The position numbers and the translations under genes are program-made. Below are positions 56,340 through 64,000 of a stretch of DNA of 64,000 nucleotides, in pieces; position 1 is the stretch's first letter, and every line of letters starts with the position of its first letter. Under the pieces are notes generated by a model. The model searched no databases and was not told the origin of the DNA. It worked only from the letters and a program-made list of their open reading frames with translations. The DNA is from an alpha proteobacterium HIMB59 (lineage in GTDB: Bacteria; Pseudomonadota; Alphaproteobacteria; HIMB59). Location of the stretch: contig CP003801.1 in the NCBI GenBank assembly GCA_000299115.1, positions 434,001 through 498,000 of the forward strand, in the 5' to 3' direction.

Positions 56340-57866
56340 ATGAAACTTAAAACCTTCGTAAGCACTCTGGCATCAGTCCTCTTGATTGGTAGCCAAGTAG
56401 CTTATGCAGATAAGTGGGGCGATCAGTTTCCACATATCGCAGCAACAGGAGATATTCCTGGGATGTGCTCATATGAAGAGACATCTAAAAAAGACTACAG
56501 TGGTAGAACACTAACAATTAATACTCACGCGATCCCAGTTATGGGTGAGCCAACTGCCCTTCATGCAGAGCAGTTCGAAAAATTAACAGGTGCAAAAGTA
56601 GAAGTAACTCATACTCCTGCTGGTGACCTATACTCAAAGGCAATGGTTCCTTTCCAAGCTGGTCAGGCTCCTTACGATATCGTCTTTGGTTTTTCAAACT
56701 TCATCAACGAATGGAAGAGATACTTAGCTCCAGTTCCACAAAAATATGTTGATCAAATGACTGATGTTACTGCATCACACATTGCGATCGCATCTTGGGG
56801 CGATACCATGTATCAGTATCCAGTTGATGGTGACAGACACTATCTTAAATATAGAAAAGACGTAATTGATAATCCTGAAATGCAAGCAAAGTATAAAGCA
56901 GATACAGGGAAAGAATTACGTGTTCCACAAACTTGGAAAGAGTATGGAGAAATTGCTTCTTACTTTAACGGTTGGGACTGGGATGGTGACGGTGAATTAG
57001 AATATGGTTCAGCGGAAGTCATGAAAAAAGATGACCTGATGTATGCTGCTTTCTATTCTCGTTCTGCTGCTTACTCTAAGAACCCAAGAACTCCAGGTGG
57101 TTTCTTCTTTGATTTAGAAACAATGAAGCCTCTCATTAATGGCCCTGGTTTCGTAGAAGCTCTTACTGATTGGGTAGATGCGGTAAACTACGTACCACCA
57201 GGAGGTATTAACTTCGGTCTTGGTGATGAGATTAACTCATTTGGTGGCGGTCAAACACTATTCAGCTTCTCTTGGGATGATGCTTTTGTTGCAGCGATGC
57301 AAGACGATAGTCCTATTAAAAACCAAGTTGGTGCAGCACAGTTACCTGGTGCTGACAAAGTTTGGAATAGAGAAAATGGAATGTGGGATGCTAAAGCAAA
57401 CCAAGCTCCTTTCTTCGTATGGGGATGGGCTGTTGGTGTAGCAGGTAAATCAAAGAACCAAGATATGGCGTTTGATTACTTATGCTTCTTTGCTAACGGT
57501 GCAAACCACCAAGCTGATATTGGTATCGGTCGATTTGGTGTAAATCCTTTTATGGAAGAGGATTTCAAAGCAGACGTTTGGACTGCAATCGGCTGGGACG
57601 CACAAGTTGCTCAAGAGTATGTTGATACACTTGCTGAAATGGAAGAAAGTACAAACAGAGTATTCCCACTAAGAGTACCTGGTACATTCCAATTCAATAG
57701 TGCGCTTGCTACTGGAGCTGCAAAAGCTCTAGCAGGTCAGCTATCTCCACAAGAAGCTCTCGATGAAGTTGCTGCTGAGTGGGAAGCAATTCTTGAGAGA
57801 GTTGGCGCTGATAACGTAAGAGATGCTTATGCTATCGGTGTTGCAATGGAAGATAACGAACTCTAA
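56340..57866 (+). CDS. Sugar/polyol ABC importer substrate-binding protein
   Basis: A 508-residue periplasmic binding protein of the family 1 (CUT1) type with a signal peptide (cleavage probably after SQVAYA). The mature part includes the GEPTALHAEQFEKLTGAKVE segment and MVPFQAGQAPYDIVFG. Acidic residues in DWDGDGELEYG could form a calcium-like loop. The layout resembles glycerol (GlpVPQST) importers of rhizobia, with two permeases and two ATPases downstream. The ligand is not readable. Confidence 0.88.
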   Translation: MKLKTFVSTLASVLLIGSQVAYADKWGDQFPHIAATGDIPGMCSYEETSKKDYSGRTLTINTHAIPVMGEPTALHAEQFEKLTGAKVEVTHTPAGDLYSKAMVPFQAGQAPYDIVFGFSNFINEWKRYLAPVPQKYVDQMTDVTASHIAIASWGDTMYQYPVDGDRHYLKYRKDVIDNPEMQAKYKADTGKELRVPQTWKEYGEIASYFNGWDWDGDGELEYGSAEVMKKDDLMYAAFYSRSAAYSKNPRTPGGFFFDLETMKPLINGPGFVEALTDWVDAVNYVPPGGINFGLGDEINSFGGGQTLFSFSWDDAFVAAMQDDSPIKNQVGAAQLPGADKVWNRENGMWDAKANQAPFFVWGWAVGVAGKSKNQDMAFDYLCFFANGANHQADIGIGRFGVNPFMEEDFKADVWTAIGWDAQVAQEYVDTLAEMEESTNRVFPLRVPGTFQFNSALATGAAKALAGQLSPQEALDEVAAEWEAILERVGADNVRDAYAIGVAMEDNEL

Positions 57867-57880
57867 TATTAATAAACTTT

Positions 57881-57908
57881 GTGATCGCTCAATATATTGG
57901 GCGATCAC
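57881..57908 (+). terminator. Hairpin after the sugar-binding protein gene
   Basis: GTGATCGC (57881-57888) and GCGATCAC (57901-57908) pair perfectly; the inner sequence is itself nearly self-complementary, and TTTT follows. It is placed like the hairpin behind the other binding-protein gene (41019-41046), where partial termination would give more binding protein than membrane components. Confidence 0.75.
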
Positions 57909-57939
57909 TTTTAATTTAGTGCTTAATTAATTTTACTAG

Positions 57940-58803
57940 ATGAACTTTAAACACAAATTCGTTTTTTTACTTCCCGGATTAATTGTCTTGATTGGAATTT
58001 TAATTTTTCCAATCATTTTTACAGTCCGTTTAAGTTTATCAGGTTGGAATAGTTTTAATCCTGAATTAGATTTTGTTGGAATTAAAAACTACATCAGGCT
58101 TTTTACTGATGATCCAAGATTTTGGGAGTCTTTTTTCCGCTTAAGCTTTTTAGCAATCACTACAGTTTTTTTACAGTATATCATTGGCTTTGCTCTTGCC
58201 CACATGGTCTGGAAGGATATTAAATTTAAAAGATTTTTTCGTGTTTTATTTTTAATCCCGATGATGACCACTCCTGTCATCATGACTGTGATTTGGAGAA
58301 CTTTTTTTCATGAGTCGTTAGGACCACTGAATGATTTTCTTAGTATCTTTGGTGTTCAACCCCAATGGTTATCAAGTCCTGGGTTAGCCAAAATATCGAT
58401 TATTGTTGTAGAAGTTTGGCAGTGGACTTCATTTATGTTCTTATTGATGCTCGCTGGTCTTTTGAGTTTGCCCAAAGAACCCTTTTTGGCGGCGGCTATT
58501 GATGGCGCTAGTCCTTTTAAAAAATTTATGTATGTTACGTTTCCTTTGATGGCGCCTATTTCCATTGGAGCTATTATTATTCGTCTGATTGAAGCCTCTA
58601 AAATTATGGATACCGTCTTTGTTCTAACTAGTGGTGGTCCCGGGACAGCCACTGAAACATCAAGTTTTTATATTTTTATTAAAGGACTTAGAGAGTTTCA
58701 AATGGGATATGCTGCGACCATGTCTTTTACTTATCTTATTATTATGATTATTAGTTTGACCATTATTGCGAAAGTTTTAACGAAAGTGTTGATGAAGGAG
58801 TAA
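57940..58803 (+). CDS. Sugar/polyol ABC importer permease 1
   Basis: A 287-residue inner-membrane permease of the MalF/UgpA type with about six spans. The EAA-loop is FLAAAIDGASPFKKFMYVTF followed by PLMAPI. It starts 31 bases after the hairpin and ends two bases before the second permease. A typical CUT1 partner of the binding protein upstream. Confidence 0.93.
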   Translation: MNFKHKFVFLLPGLIVLIGILIFPIIFTVRLSLSGWNSFNPELDFVGIKNYIRLFTDDPRFWESFFRLSFLAITTVFLQYIIGFALAHMVWKDIKFKRFFRVLFLIPMMTTPVIMTVIWRTFFHESLGPLNDFLSIFGVQPQWLSSPGLAKISIIVVEVWQWTSFMFLLMLAGLLSLPKEPFLAAAIDGASPFKKFMYVTFPLMAPISIGAIIIRLIEASKIMDTVFVLTSGGPGTATETSSFYIFIKGLREFQMGYAATMSFTYLIIMIISLTIIAKVLTKVLMKE

Positions 58804-58805
58804 AA

Positions 58806-59654
58806 ATGCCCAAGTTATATACCTTTTTAAAATATTTTTGTGTTATTCTTTGGTCTTGCTTCGTTATTGCTCCATTCTTATGGGCAATTTCTACTTCCTT
58901 TAAAGACTTTAACTCTGTAACTGGAGGGGCAACTTATATCCCCTGGTTACAGTTTGAACCGACACTCGATGGTTGGAGTGTTTTGTTTAAACCTGGATCA
59001 CAGGGTGGAATCAACATCATCGGTCCTTACTTTAATAGTATCTTTGTGACCTTTACCGCAAGTTTTATTAGCATTGTTTTGGGTACATTATCTGCTTACG
59101 CTTTATCTCGTTATACTTTTAAAGCAGGTTTTGTTCAAAATAATGACATTACTTTCTTTTTCATCTCTCAGAGAATTATGCCTCCCGTGGTTCTTGCTAT
59201 TCCATTTTTTCTTTTTCTTAGTACTTTGGGGTTACTTGATAGCTTGGCCGGTTTAATACTTGTTTACATCGTTCTACTGATGCCCATAGCCGTCTGGATT
59301 ATGGTCGATTTTTTCAACCGCGTCCCAAAAGAAATTGATGAAACAGCTTTGATTGATGGGTGTAATCCTTTTCAAGCATTTTTCAAAGTAGTGCTTCCAA
59401 ACTCAATTCCCGGTATGATCGTAGCTGGACTCTTCTGTATTATCTTTGGTTGGATTGATTTCTTCTTTGCATTTATTTTAACTTTTACAAATGTACAGCT
59501 TTTACCTGTGAAAATTGTTGCTCTGAACTCATCGATTACACCATGGTGGAGTTTATCAGCTGCAGCACTTGTATCCGTTGCACCACTTATTGTTGTCGCT
59601 TTTGTGGTAGAGCGCTTCTTATCAAAAGGAAATTTGTCTGGAGCTCTAAAATAA
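58806..59654 (+). CDS. Sugar/polyol ABC importer permease 2
   Basis: A 282-residue permease of the MalG/UgpE type. A first hydrophobic segment (FLKYFCVILWSCFVIAPFLW) is followed by ISTSFKDFNSV, and the EAA-loop is EIDETALIDGCNPFQAFFKV before VLPNSIPGM. GAAGGAG precedes the ATG. The first ATPase gene starts directly after its stop (TAAATG). Confidence 0.93.
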   Translation: MPKLYTFLKYFCVILWSCFVIAPFLWAISTSFKDFNSVTGGATYIPWLQFEPTLDGWSVLFKPGSQGGINIIGPYFNSIFVTFTASFISIVLGTLSAYALSRYTFKAGFVQNNDITFFFISQRIMPPVVLAIPFFLFLSTLGLLDSLAGLILVYIVLLMPIAVWIMVDFFNRVPKEIDETALIDGCNPFQAFFKVVLPNSIPGMIVAGLFCIIFGWIDFFFAFILTFTNVQLLPVKIVALNSSITPWWSLSAAALVSVAPLIVVAFVVERFLSKGNLSGALK

Positions 59655-60728
59655 ATGTCTTTGAGTTTAGGAAATATAGTTTTTAAACCGACTGAACAAT
59701 ATCATCTTAATGATATCACTCTGAATTTTGAGCCAGGAAAAATGTATACCATTCTTGGAAGAACCCTCTCTGGTAAAACTACTCTATTGAAAACAATCGC
59801 AGGATTACAAACGCCTGACTCTGGCAACATCCAATTTGAAGGCAAAGACTTTTTAGCTATTCCTGTCTGGGAGAGAAATGTTGCGATGGTATATCAGCAA
59901 TTTATCAATTACCCGCACTTGAATGTTAAACAAAATATCGAATTTCCTTTAAAACAAAGAAAAATGGCCCCTGATCTGATTGAAAAAGAGGTCAGTGATG
60001 CCATTCAGAAAGTTGGCCTCAAAGGATTTGAGGCAAGAAAAATTCAAGAACTATCTGGTGGACAGCAACAGCGCGTAGCGTTAGCAAGATCTTTAGCTAA
60101 AAAGGCCAAGATCCTATTGTTGGATGAGCCACTTGTTAATTTAGATTACAAATTACGTGAAGGACTTAGAGAAGAGTTTAAGAAATTATTTACTGGCTCT
60201 GAGGCTTCACAATCCATCTTTATTTATGCGAGTACCGATCCTTTAGAGGCGATGCAACTAAATGGAGATATCATCGTCATTGATGAAGGTAAGATTCTTC
60301 AAACTGGTTCCGCAAAAGAAGTTTTTGAAAACCCAGCCAACGCAAAAGTAGCAGAAATTACTAATGATCCTGCTATGAATCTCAATAGAGGTAAAATTGA
60401 AAATAATAAATTAATCCTCAATAATGATATTCAATTCGATCTACCTCCAAACCTACAGTCTATTCAAACGGGGGATTATTTAGTAGGTATTCGCGCCACA
60501 GATTTACATTTAGACGATCAGGGATTCGATTTTCAAGTTGATATTTCTGAGATATCTGGATCAGAAACTTTTCTACATTTGCACAACCAAGACATTAAAT
60601 GTGTTGCAACGATTGAAGAAGTAAAATCGTATGAGGTTGATGAGAACGTAAAAATCAATTTCGATTTATCAAAAATATATTTATTCAAGGAGTCAGGAGA
60701 GCTGCTTTATTCTCCTTATCAACAATAA
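59655..60728 (+). CDS. Sugar/polyol ABC importer ATPase A (H-loop histidine replaced)
   Basis: A 357-residue MalK-like nucleotide-binding subunit. Walker A GRTLSGKT (35-42), Q-loop VYQQFINYPHLN, signature LSGGQQQRVALAR (133-145) and Walker B ILLLDEP are intact. The H-loop, normally xTHD, reads YASTDPLEAM, so Thr194 stands where the switch histidine should be. A C-terminal TOBE-type regulatory region follows from about residue 240. It should dimerise with the next gene product, whose defect is complementary. It overlaps the next gene by one base. Confidence 0.92.
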   Translation: MSLSLGNIVFKPTEQYHLNDITLNFEPGKMYTILGRTLSGKTTLLKTIAGLQTPDSGNIQFEGKDFLAIPVWERNVAMVYQQFINYPHLNVKQNIEFPLKQRKMAPDLIEKEVSDAIQKVGLKGFEARKIQELSGGQQQRVALARSLAKKAKILLLDEPLVNLDYKLREGLREEFKKLFTGSEASQSIFIYASTDPLEAMQLNGDIIVIDEGKILQTGSAKEVFENPANAKVAEITNDPAMNLNRGKIENNKLILNNDIQFDLPPNLQSIQTGDYLVGIRATDLHLDDQGFDFQVDISEISGSETFLHLHNQDIKCVATIEEVKSYEVDENVKINFDLSKIYLFKESGELLYSPYQQ

Positions 60729-61801
60729 TGGCCAAAATAGAATTAAATAATATTGCTCATAGTTACAATTCTAATGACCCCAAACCGGTCTTTGCTCTCA
60801 AAGAAATGTCCTTATCATGGGCAGACGGTGGTCGTTATGCTTTATTAGGTCCATCTGGATGTGGTAAGACCACAATGTTGAATATCATGAGCGGTTTGGT
60901 GACCCCATCTCATGGAAAGGTGATGTTCGACCAAAGAGATGTGACACGCACCATTACTGAAGAGAGAAATATAGCTCAAGTATTCCAATTTCCTGTTATT
61001 TACGGAACCATGTCTGTTTATGAAAATCTAGCTTTTCCTCTTAAATGTCGTCAATTCCCTGATGATCAAATTGATAAAAAGGTAAAGGAAGTTGCAGAAA
61101 TACTGAATTTACAGGACTTTTTAAAGAATAGAGCCAAAGGCCTTACAGCAGATCAAAAGCAATTAATATCTTTAGGCAGAGGTTTGGTAAGAGAGGATGT
61201 AGCCGCTATTCTTATGGACGAACCATTAACGGTTATTGATCCTGATTTGAAATTCCGCCTCCGTAGAAAATTAAAAGAGATTAACGCGAAATACAAAACA
61301 ACATTAATTTATGTGACTCATGATCAAAATGAAGCAATGACTTTTGCAGATAATATTATCGTGATGGATGAAGGTGAGGTGGTTCAAGCCGGTTCCCCTA
61401 AGGACTTATTTGAGAGACCCCAAACTACTTTTGTGGGATATTTCATAGGATCCCCTGCAATGAATCTTTATGAATGTAAATCGGATAGTTCTAATCAGGT
61501 ATCTATTGGATCGAATAATATTTCAGTTCAAACTAATTTAGACTCAACCAATTCCTCAAATTTGAAATTAGGTATTCGCTCAGAATACATCACTGTTGAA
61601 CAGTCATCAGGTGCAAATACTATCCATGCTGATGTTGTTGAAGTAGAAGATTTTGGAAACTATAAGCTTATTACTGCTCAACAAGACTCCCTTCGTATCA
61701 AGGCCAAAGTAAAGCGAGAACAAGAAGTTCCTTCTGACAAAGTATATTTAAAACTCCCAGCAGAACATTGCTGTGTCTATGCTGATAACAAACTTATTTA
61801 A
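60728..61801 (+). CDS. Sugar/polyol ABC importer ATPase B (degenerate signature motif)
   Basis: A 357-residue MalK-like subunit. Walker A GPSGCGKT (41-48), Q-loop QVFQFPVIYG, Walker B ILMDEP and the H-loop YVTHDQNEAM (His198) are intact, but the ABC signature LSGGQ is degenerate: LTADQKQLISLGRGL (139-153). The D-loop is also altered (TVIDPD). A TOBE-type C-terminal region is present. Combined with ATPase A this predicts one complete and one degenerate ATP site. Confidence 0.92.
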   Translation: MAKIELNNIAHSYNSNDPKPVFALKEMSLSWADGGRYALLGPSGCGKTTMLNIMSGLVTPSHGKVMFDQRDVTRTITEERNIAQVFQFPVIYGTMSVYENLAFPLKCRQFPDDQIDKKVKEVAEILNLQDFLKNRAKGLTADQKQLISLGRGLVREDVAAILMDEPLTVIDPDLKFRLRRKLKEINAKYKTTLIYVTHDQNEAMTFADNIIVMDEGEVVQAGSPKDLFERPQTTFVGYFIGSPAMNLYECKSDSSNQVSIGSNNISVQTNLDSTNSSNLKLGIRSEYITVEQSSGANTIHADVVEVEDFGNYKLITAQQDSLRIKAKVKREQEVPSDKVYLKLPAEHCCVYADNKLI

Positions 61802-62864
61802 AAAATTTCTATTTAGTTTTTTTTCTATTCTTTTTATCAGTACATCTGCACTAGCATTATCTATTCACAAAACTTCTGTAATCCTAGATGTTCCTTGGGG
61901 CATGACTTGGTTTGATGAAAATCATTTATTGATTACCCAAAAATCTGGTGAAATTTTTAAGGTCAACACCCAAGACTTTTCCCAAACTCCTATCAAACAT
62001 AACATACCCTCTGTTCAATATGGGCAGGGAGGTATGCTCGATATCATAAGTGAAGAGAATAATGTATGGGTTACTTGCTCAATTGAAAAAGATGGCAAGC
62101 ATACCACTGCGATTTACCATGCAGAATTATCTGGAGATACTCTTGTAAATGAAAAAAAGATTTTCGAAGCCCTTCCTTATATTAAAAGCCCTTACCACTT
62201 TGGTTCAAGACTAGAGCTAAAAGATGACTATATCTATGCCAGTATTGGGGAAAGAGGTGAGGGGATGATTGCCCAAGATCCAACCAACTCTATAGGAACT
62301 ATTATTAGAATACATAAAAATGGCGATATTCCAGATGATAATCCTTATGTAGAAAATCCTAATTGGCTACCCGAAATCTATCAAATTGGTGTGCGTAACC
62401 CTCAGGGAATGAGCTTAGATCCTTTATCGGAAGATATTTTCATTTCCAATCATGGACCTAAAGGAGGAGATTTTATTGGCCCTGTTTTAGCGGGAACAAA
62501 TTATGGATGGAAACAAATCGGATGGGGCGGAACAAATTATTCTGGCACCAAAGTGGGAGATGGAAACGCTTGGGAGCCAGGCTTTTTAAAGCCTGAATTT
62601 ATTTGGGTTCCCTCTATCGGCGTAGGGGGAATTAAGTTTTATCAAGGCAATGCTTTCCCAGAGTGGCAAAATTCTCTACTAGTAGGATCTTTAAAATATC
62701 AATATTTATCAGTGCTTCATCGTAAAAATAATCAGTTTATTGAAGAGGAAGTAATTTTTAAAAATGAAATTGGCAGAGTTCGCGATATTGAAATTAATAA
62801 TAAAGGTGAAATATTTTTAATTGCTGATGAAATTGGTAATAATCTTTATATTTTAAAACCATAA
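61779..62864 (+). CDS. PQQ-dependent aldose sugar dehydrogenase family protein
   Basis: A 361-residue periplasmic beta-propeller of the glucose/sorbosone dehydrogenase family (YliI-like). The signal peptide is near LFISTSALA; the body has VPWGMTWFDENHLLITQKSG, QIGVRNPQGMSLDP, SNHGPKGGDFIG and AGTNYGWKQIGWGG. Such proteins oxidise aldoses with PQQ. I start at ATG 61779 (a GTG lies two codons earlier); it overlaps the ATPase gene by 23 bases, so it is in the importer operon. Whether the cell makes PQQ cannot be seen. Confidence 0.85.
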   Translation: MLITNLFKKFLFSFFSILFISTSALALSIHKTSVILDVPWGMTWFDENHLLITQKSGEIFKVNTQDFSQTPIKHNIPSVQYGQGGMLDIISEENNVWVTCSIEKDGKHTTAIYHAELSGDTLVNEKKIFEALPYIKSPYHFGSRLELKDDYIYASIGERGEGMIAQDPTNSIGTIIRIHKNGDIPDDNPYVENPNWLPEIYQIGVRNPQGMSLDPLSEDIFISNHGPKGGDFIGPVLAGTNYGWKQIGWGGTNYSGTKVGDGNAWEPGFLKPEFIWVPSIGVGGIKFYQGNAFPEWQNSLLVGSLKYQYLSVLHRKNNQFIEEEVIFKNEIGRVRDIEINNKGEIFLIADEIGNNLYILKP

Positions 62865-62892
62865 TCAACGTAATTTGATATATATTAAAATT

Positions 62893-63870
62893 ATGAAAAT
62901 TTTAGTTGTTGGTGGGGCCGGATATATCGGTTCTCACATGTTAAAACGATTTCAAAATACAAATTATAATATTGAAATATTAGATAATCTATCAACTGGC
63001 TACAAAGACAATACTTTGGGGTATCAACTTTATAATTGTGACCTAGCAGACAAGGATAAACTACATTCAATTATTCAAAAGGGAAAATATGATTTGGTAA
63101 TGCATTTTGCTTCTTTTATCAATGTTGGAGAGTCTTACATCAACCCTCAAAAATATTATGAGAATAATGTCACTAATACTCAAAATCTTTTAAATTCTAT
63201 GGTCCAAAACAAAATTTTAAATTTTATATTTTCCTCTTCAGCAGCAGTTTATGGTGAACCAGAATCAATACCTATATCCGAAGAACATACTATTAATCCT
63301 GTAAATCCTTATGGCCAGACCAAGGCTATTGTCGAGGGTGTTTTAAAAGATTATGACAGCGCCTATGGTTTAAAATCAATTTGCTTGAGATATTTTAATG
63401 CATGCGGTGCTCATCTTGATGGTTCTATTGGAGAACAACACAAACCAGAAACACATTTAATCCCCCTTGTTCTTCAAGCCGCATCGGGAAGAAAAGAAAG
63501 CATTGTTATTTATGGTGAAGATTATCCCACTACAGATGGGACCTGCATAAGAGATTACATCCATGTAATGGATATAGCAGAAGCACATCTTTTAGCTTTA
63601 GAATTTTTAAAAGAAAAACAAATCTCAGAAATATTTAATATCGGTAATAATGAAGGATTTAGCGTCAAAGAAATTATTGAAATTGCTGAAGAGATAACTC
63701 AAAAAAAAATAAAAGTTAATATTCAATCAAAGCGAAAAGGAGATCCGGCTCGATTAATTGCTAATAATAAAAAAATTACAGATCGCTTAAATTGGTCAGC
63801 TCAATATTCAGACTTAAAAACAATTATTTCTTCCGCTTGGCAATGGGAGAAGAAGCTATGCTCTATGTAA
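62893..63870 (+). CDS. galE: UDP-glucose 4-epimerase
   Basis: Interconverts UDP-glucose and UDP-galactose. A 325-residue SDR protein with NAD-binding VVGGAGYIGSHMLKRF, the catalytic Ser in FSSSAAVYGEP and Tyr/Lys in NPYGQTKAIVE, plus YFNACGAHLDGSIGE. I start at ATG 62893; a TTG six codons upstream is in frame but less likely. galK begins directly after the stop, so this is a Leloir-pathway pair. Confidence 0.94.
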   Translation: MKILVVGGAGYIGSHMLKRFQNTNYNIEILDNLSTGYKDNTLGYQLYNCDLADKDKLHSIIQKGKYDLVMHFASFINVGESYINPQKYYENNVTNTQNLLNSMVQNKILNFIFSSSAAVYGEPESIPISEEHTINPVNPYGQTKAIVEGVLKDYDSAYGLKSICLRYFNACGAHLDGSIGEQHKPETHLIPLVLQAASGRKESIVIYGEDYPTTDGTCIRDYIHVMDIAEAHLLALEFLKEKQISEIFNIGNNEGFSVKEIIEIAEEITQKKIKVNIQSKRKGDPARLIANNKKITDRLNWSAQYSDLKTIISSAWQWEKKLCSM

Positions 63871-64000
63871 ATGAGTAGTATCGAACTTTTCGAAAATTAC
63901 TTTCAAACAAAACCTGCAGTAACAAGCTTTGCTCATGGAAGGGTAAATCTAATAGGGGAACATACTGATTATAATAATGGTTATGTTCTTCCTACTCTTA
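63871..64000 (+). CDS. galK: Galactokinase, 3'-truncated by the window
   Basis: Only the first 43 codons are present. They contain the galactokinase signature [19 protein letters not shown], which binds galactose and starts the GHMP fold. The ATG directly follows the galE TAA. The enzyme phosphorylates galactose to galactose 1-phosphate. The rest lies beyond the window. Confidence 0.93.
   Translation, partial: MSSIELFENYFQTKPAVTSFAHGRVNLIGEHTDYNNGYVLPTL

Overview
This window looks like part of the chromosome of an AT-rich, probably marine alphaproteobacterium. The evidence is the gene order mutM/ubiE/coaBC/dut beside rpsT-dnaA-dnaN-recF-gyrB, the RegB/RegA (PrrB/PrrA) redox pair with its characteristic motifs, a fabA-fabB-fabI cluster, and a DddP-type DMSP lyase. 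Genes are tightly packed with overlapping or abutting ends, and TTG and GTG starts are common, which suggests a streamlined genome (HIMB59, AEGEAN-169, SAR116 or SAR11-like are possible; the lineage cannot be fixed from sequence reading alone). I saw no tRNA, rRNA, insertion sequence, prophage or CRISPR array.

Layout. 0-1.7 kb: 3' part of pnp. 1.8-7.3 kb (minus): an eight-gene operon ubiE-coaC-coaB-dut-thiF/moeB-fabA-fabB-fabI, in which coaBC is split by one in-frame stop. 7.3-19.1 kb (plus): mutM (without zinc-finger cysteines), rpsT, dnaA, dnaN, recF, gyrB, regB, regA, polA. 19.1-23.7 kb (minus): nrdA-nrdB-glutaredoxin-DUF924 behind a clear promoter with tandem palindromes. 24.0-29.9 kb (plus): adenosine kinase-ahcY-metK (activated methyl cycle), tsaE-amgK-murU (tRNA modification plus peptidoglycan sugar recycling) and trxA.

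29.9-37.9 kb is a methylated-compound region: dddP and a small methyltransferase on the minus strand diverge from two tandem BHMT-family methyltransferases, an FAD amine/amino-acid oxidase, a DapA-family lyase and an aldehyde dehydrogenase. This could be a complete route that demethylates a betaine or sulfonium compound and then degrades the amino skeleton. 37.9-50.1 kb: a two-component system, a NitT/TauT-type ABC importer with two different permeases, a FAH-family hydrolase, a malonyl-CoA synthetase-like ligase, a DUF2306 protein, an AbrB-family protein and a TctCBA tripartite carboxylate transporter.

50.2-53.9 kb: a Rieske oxygenase with features of the quaternary-ammonium group, a zinc-independent MDR reductase, a ferredoxin-NADP reductase and a two-CDGSH iron-sulfur protein. 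53.9-64 kb: an AcoR-like regulator that lacks the AAA+ sigma-54 domain diverges from an alcohol dehydrogenase and a polyol/sugar ABC importer. The importer's two ATPases carry complementary defects, so an asymmetric heterodimer is predicted. A PQQ-type sugar dehydrogenase, galE and the start of galK follow. The strongest leads are the asymmetric ABC ATPase pair, the split coaBC, the zincless MutM, the AAA+-less AcoR regulator and the dddP/BHMT locus.
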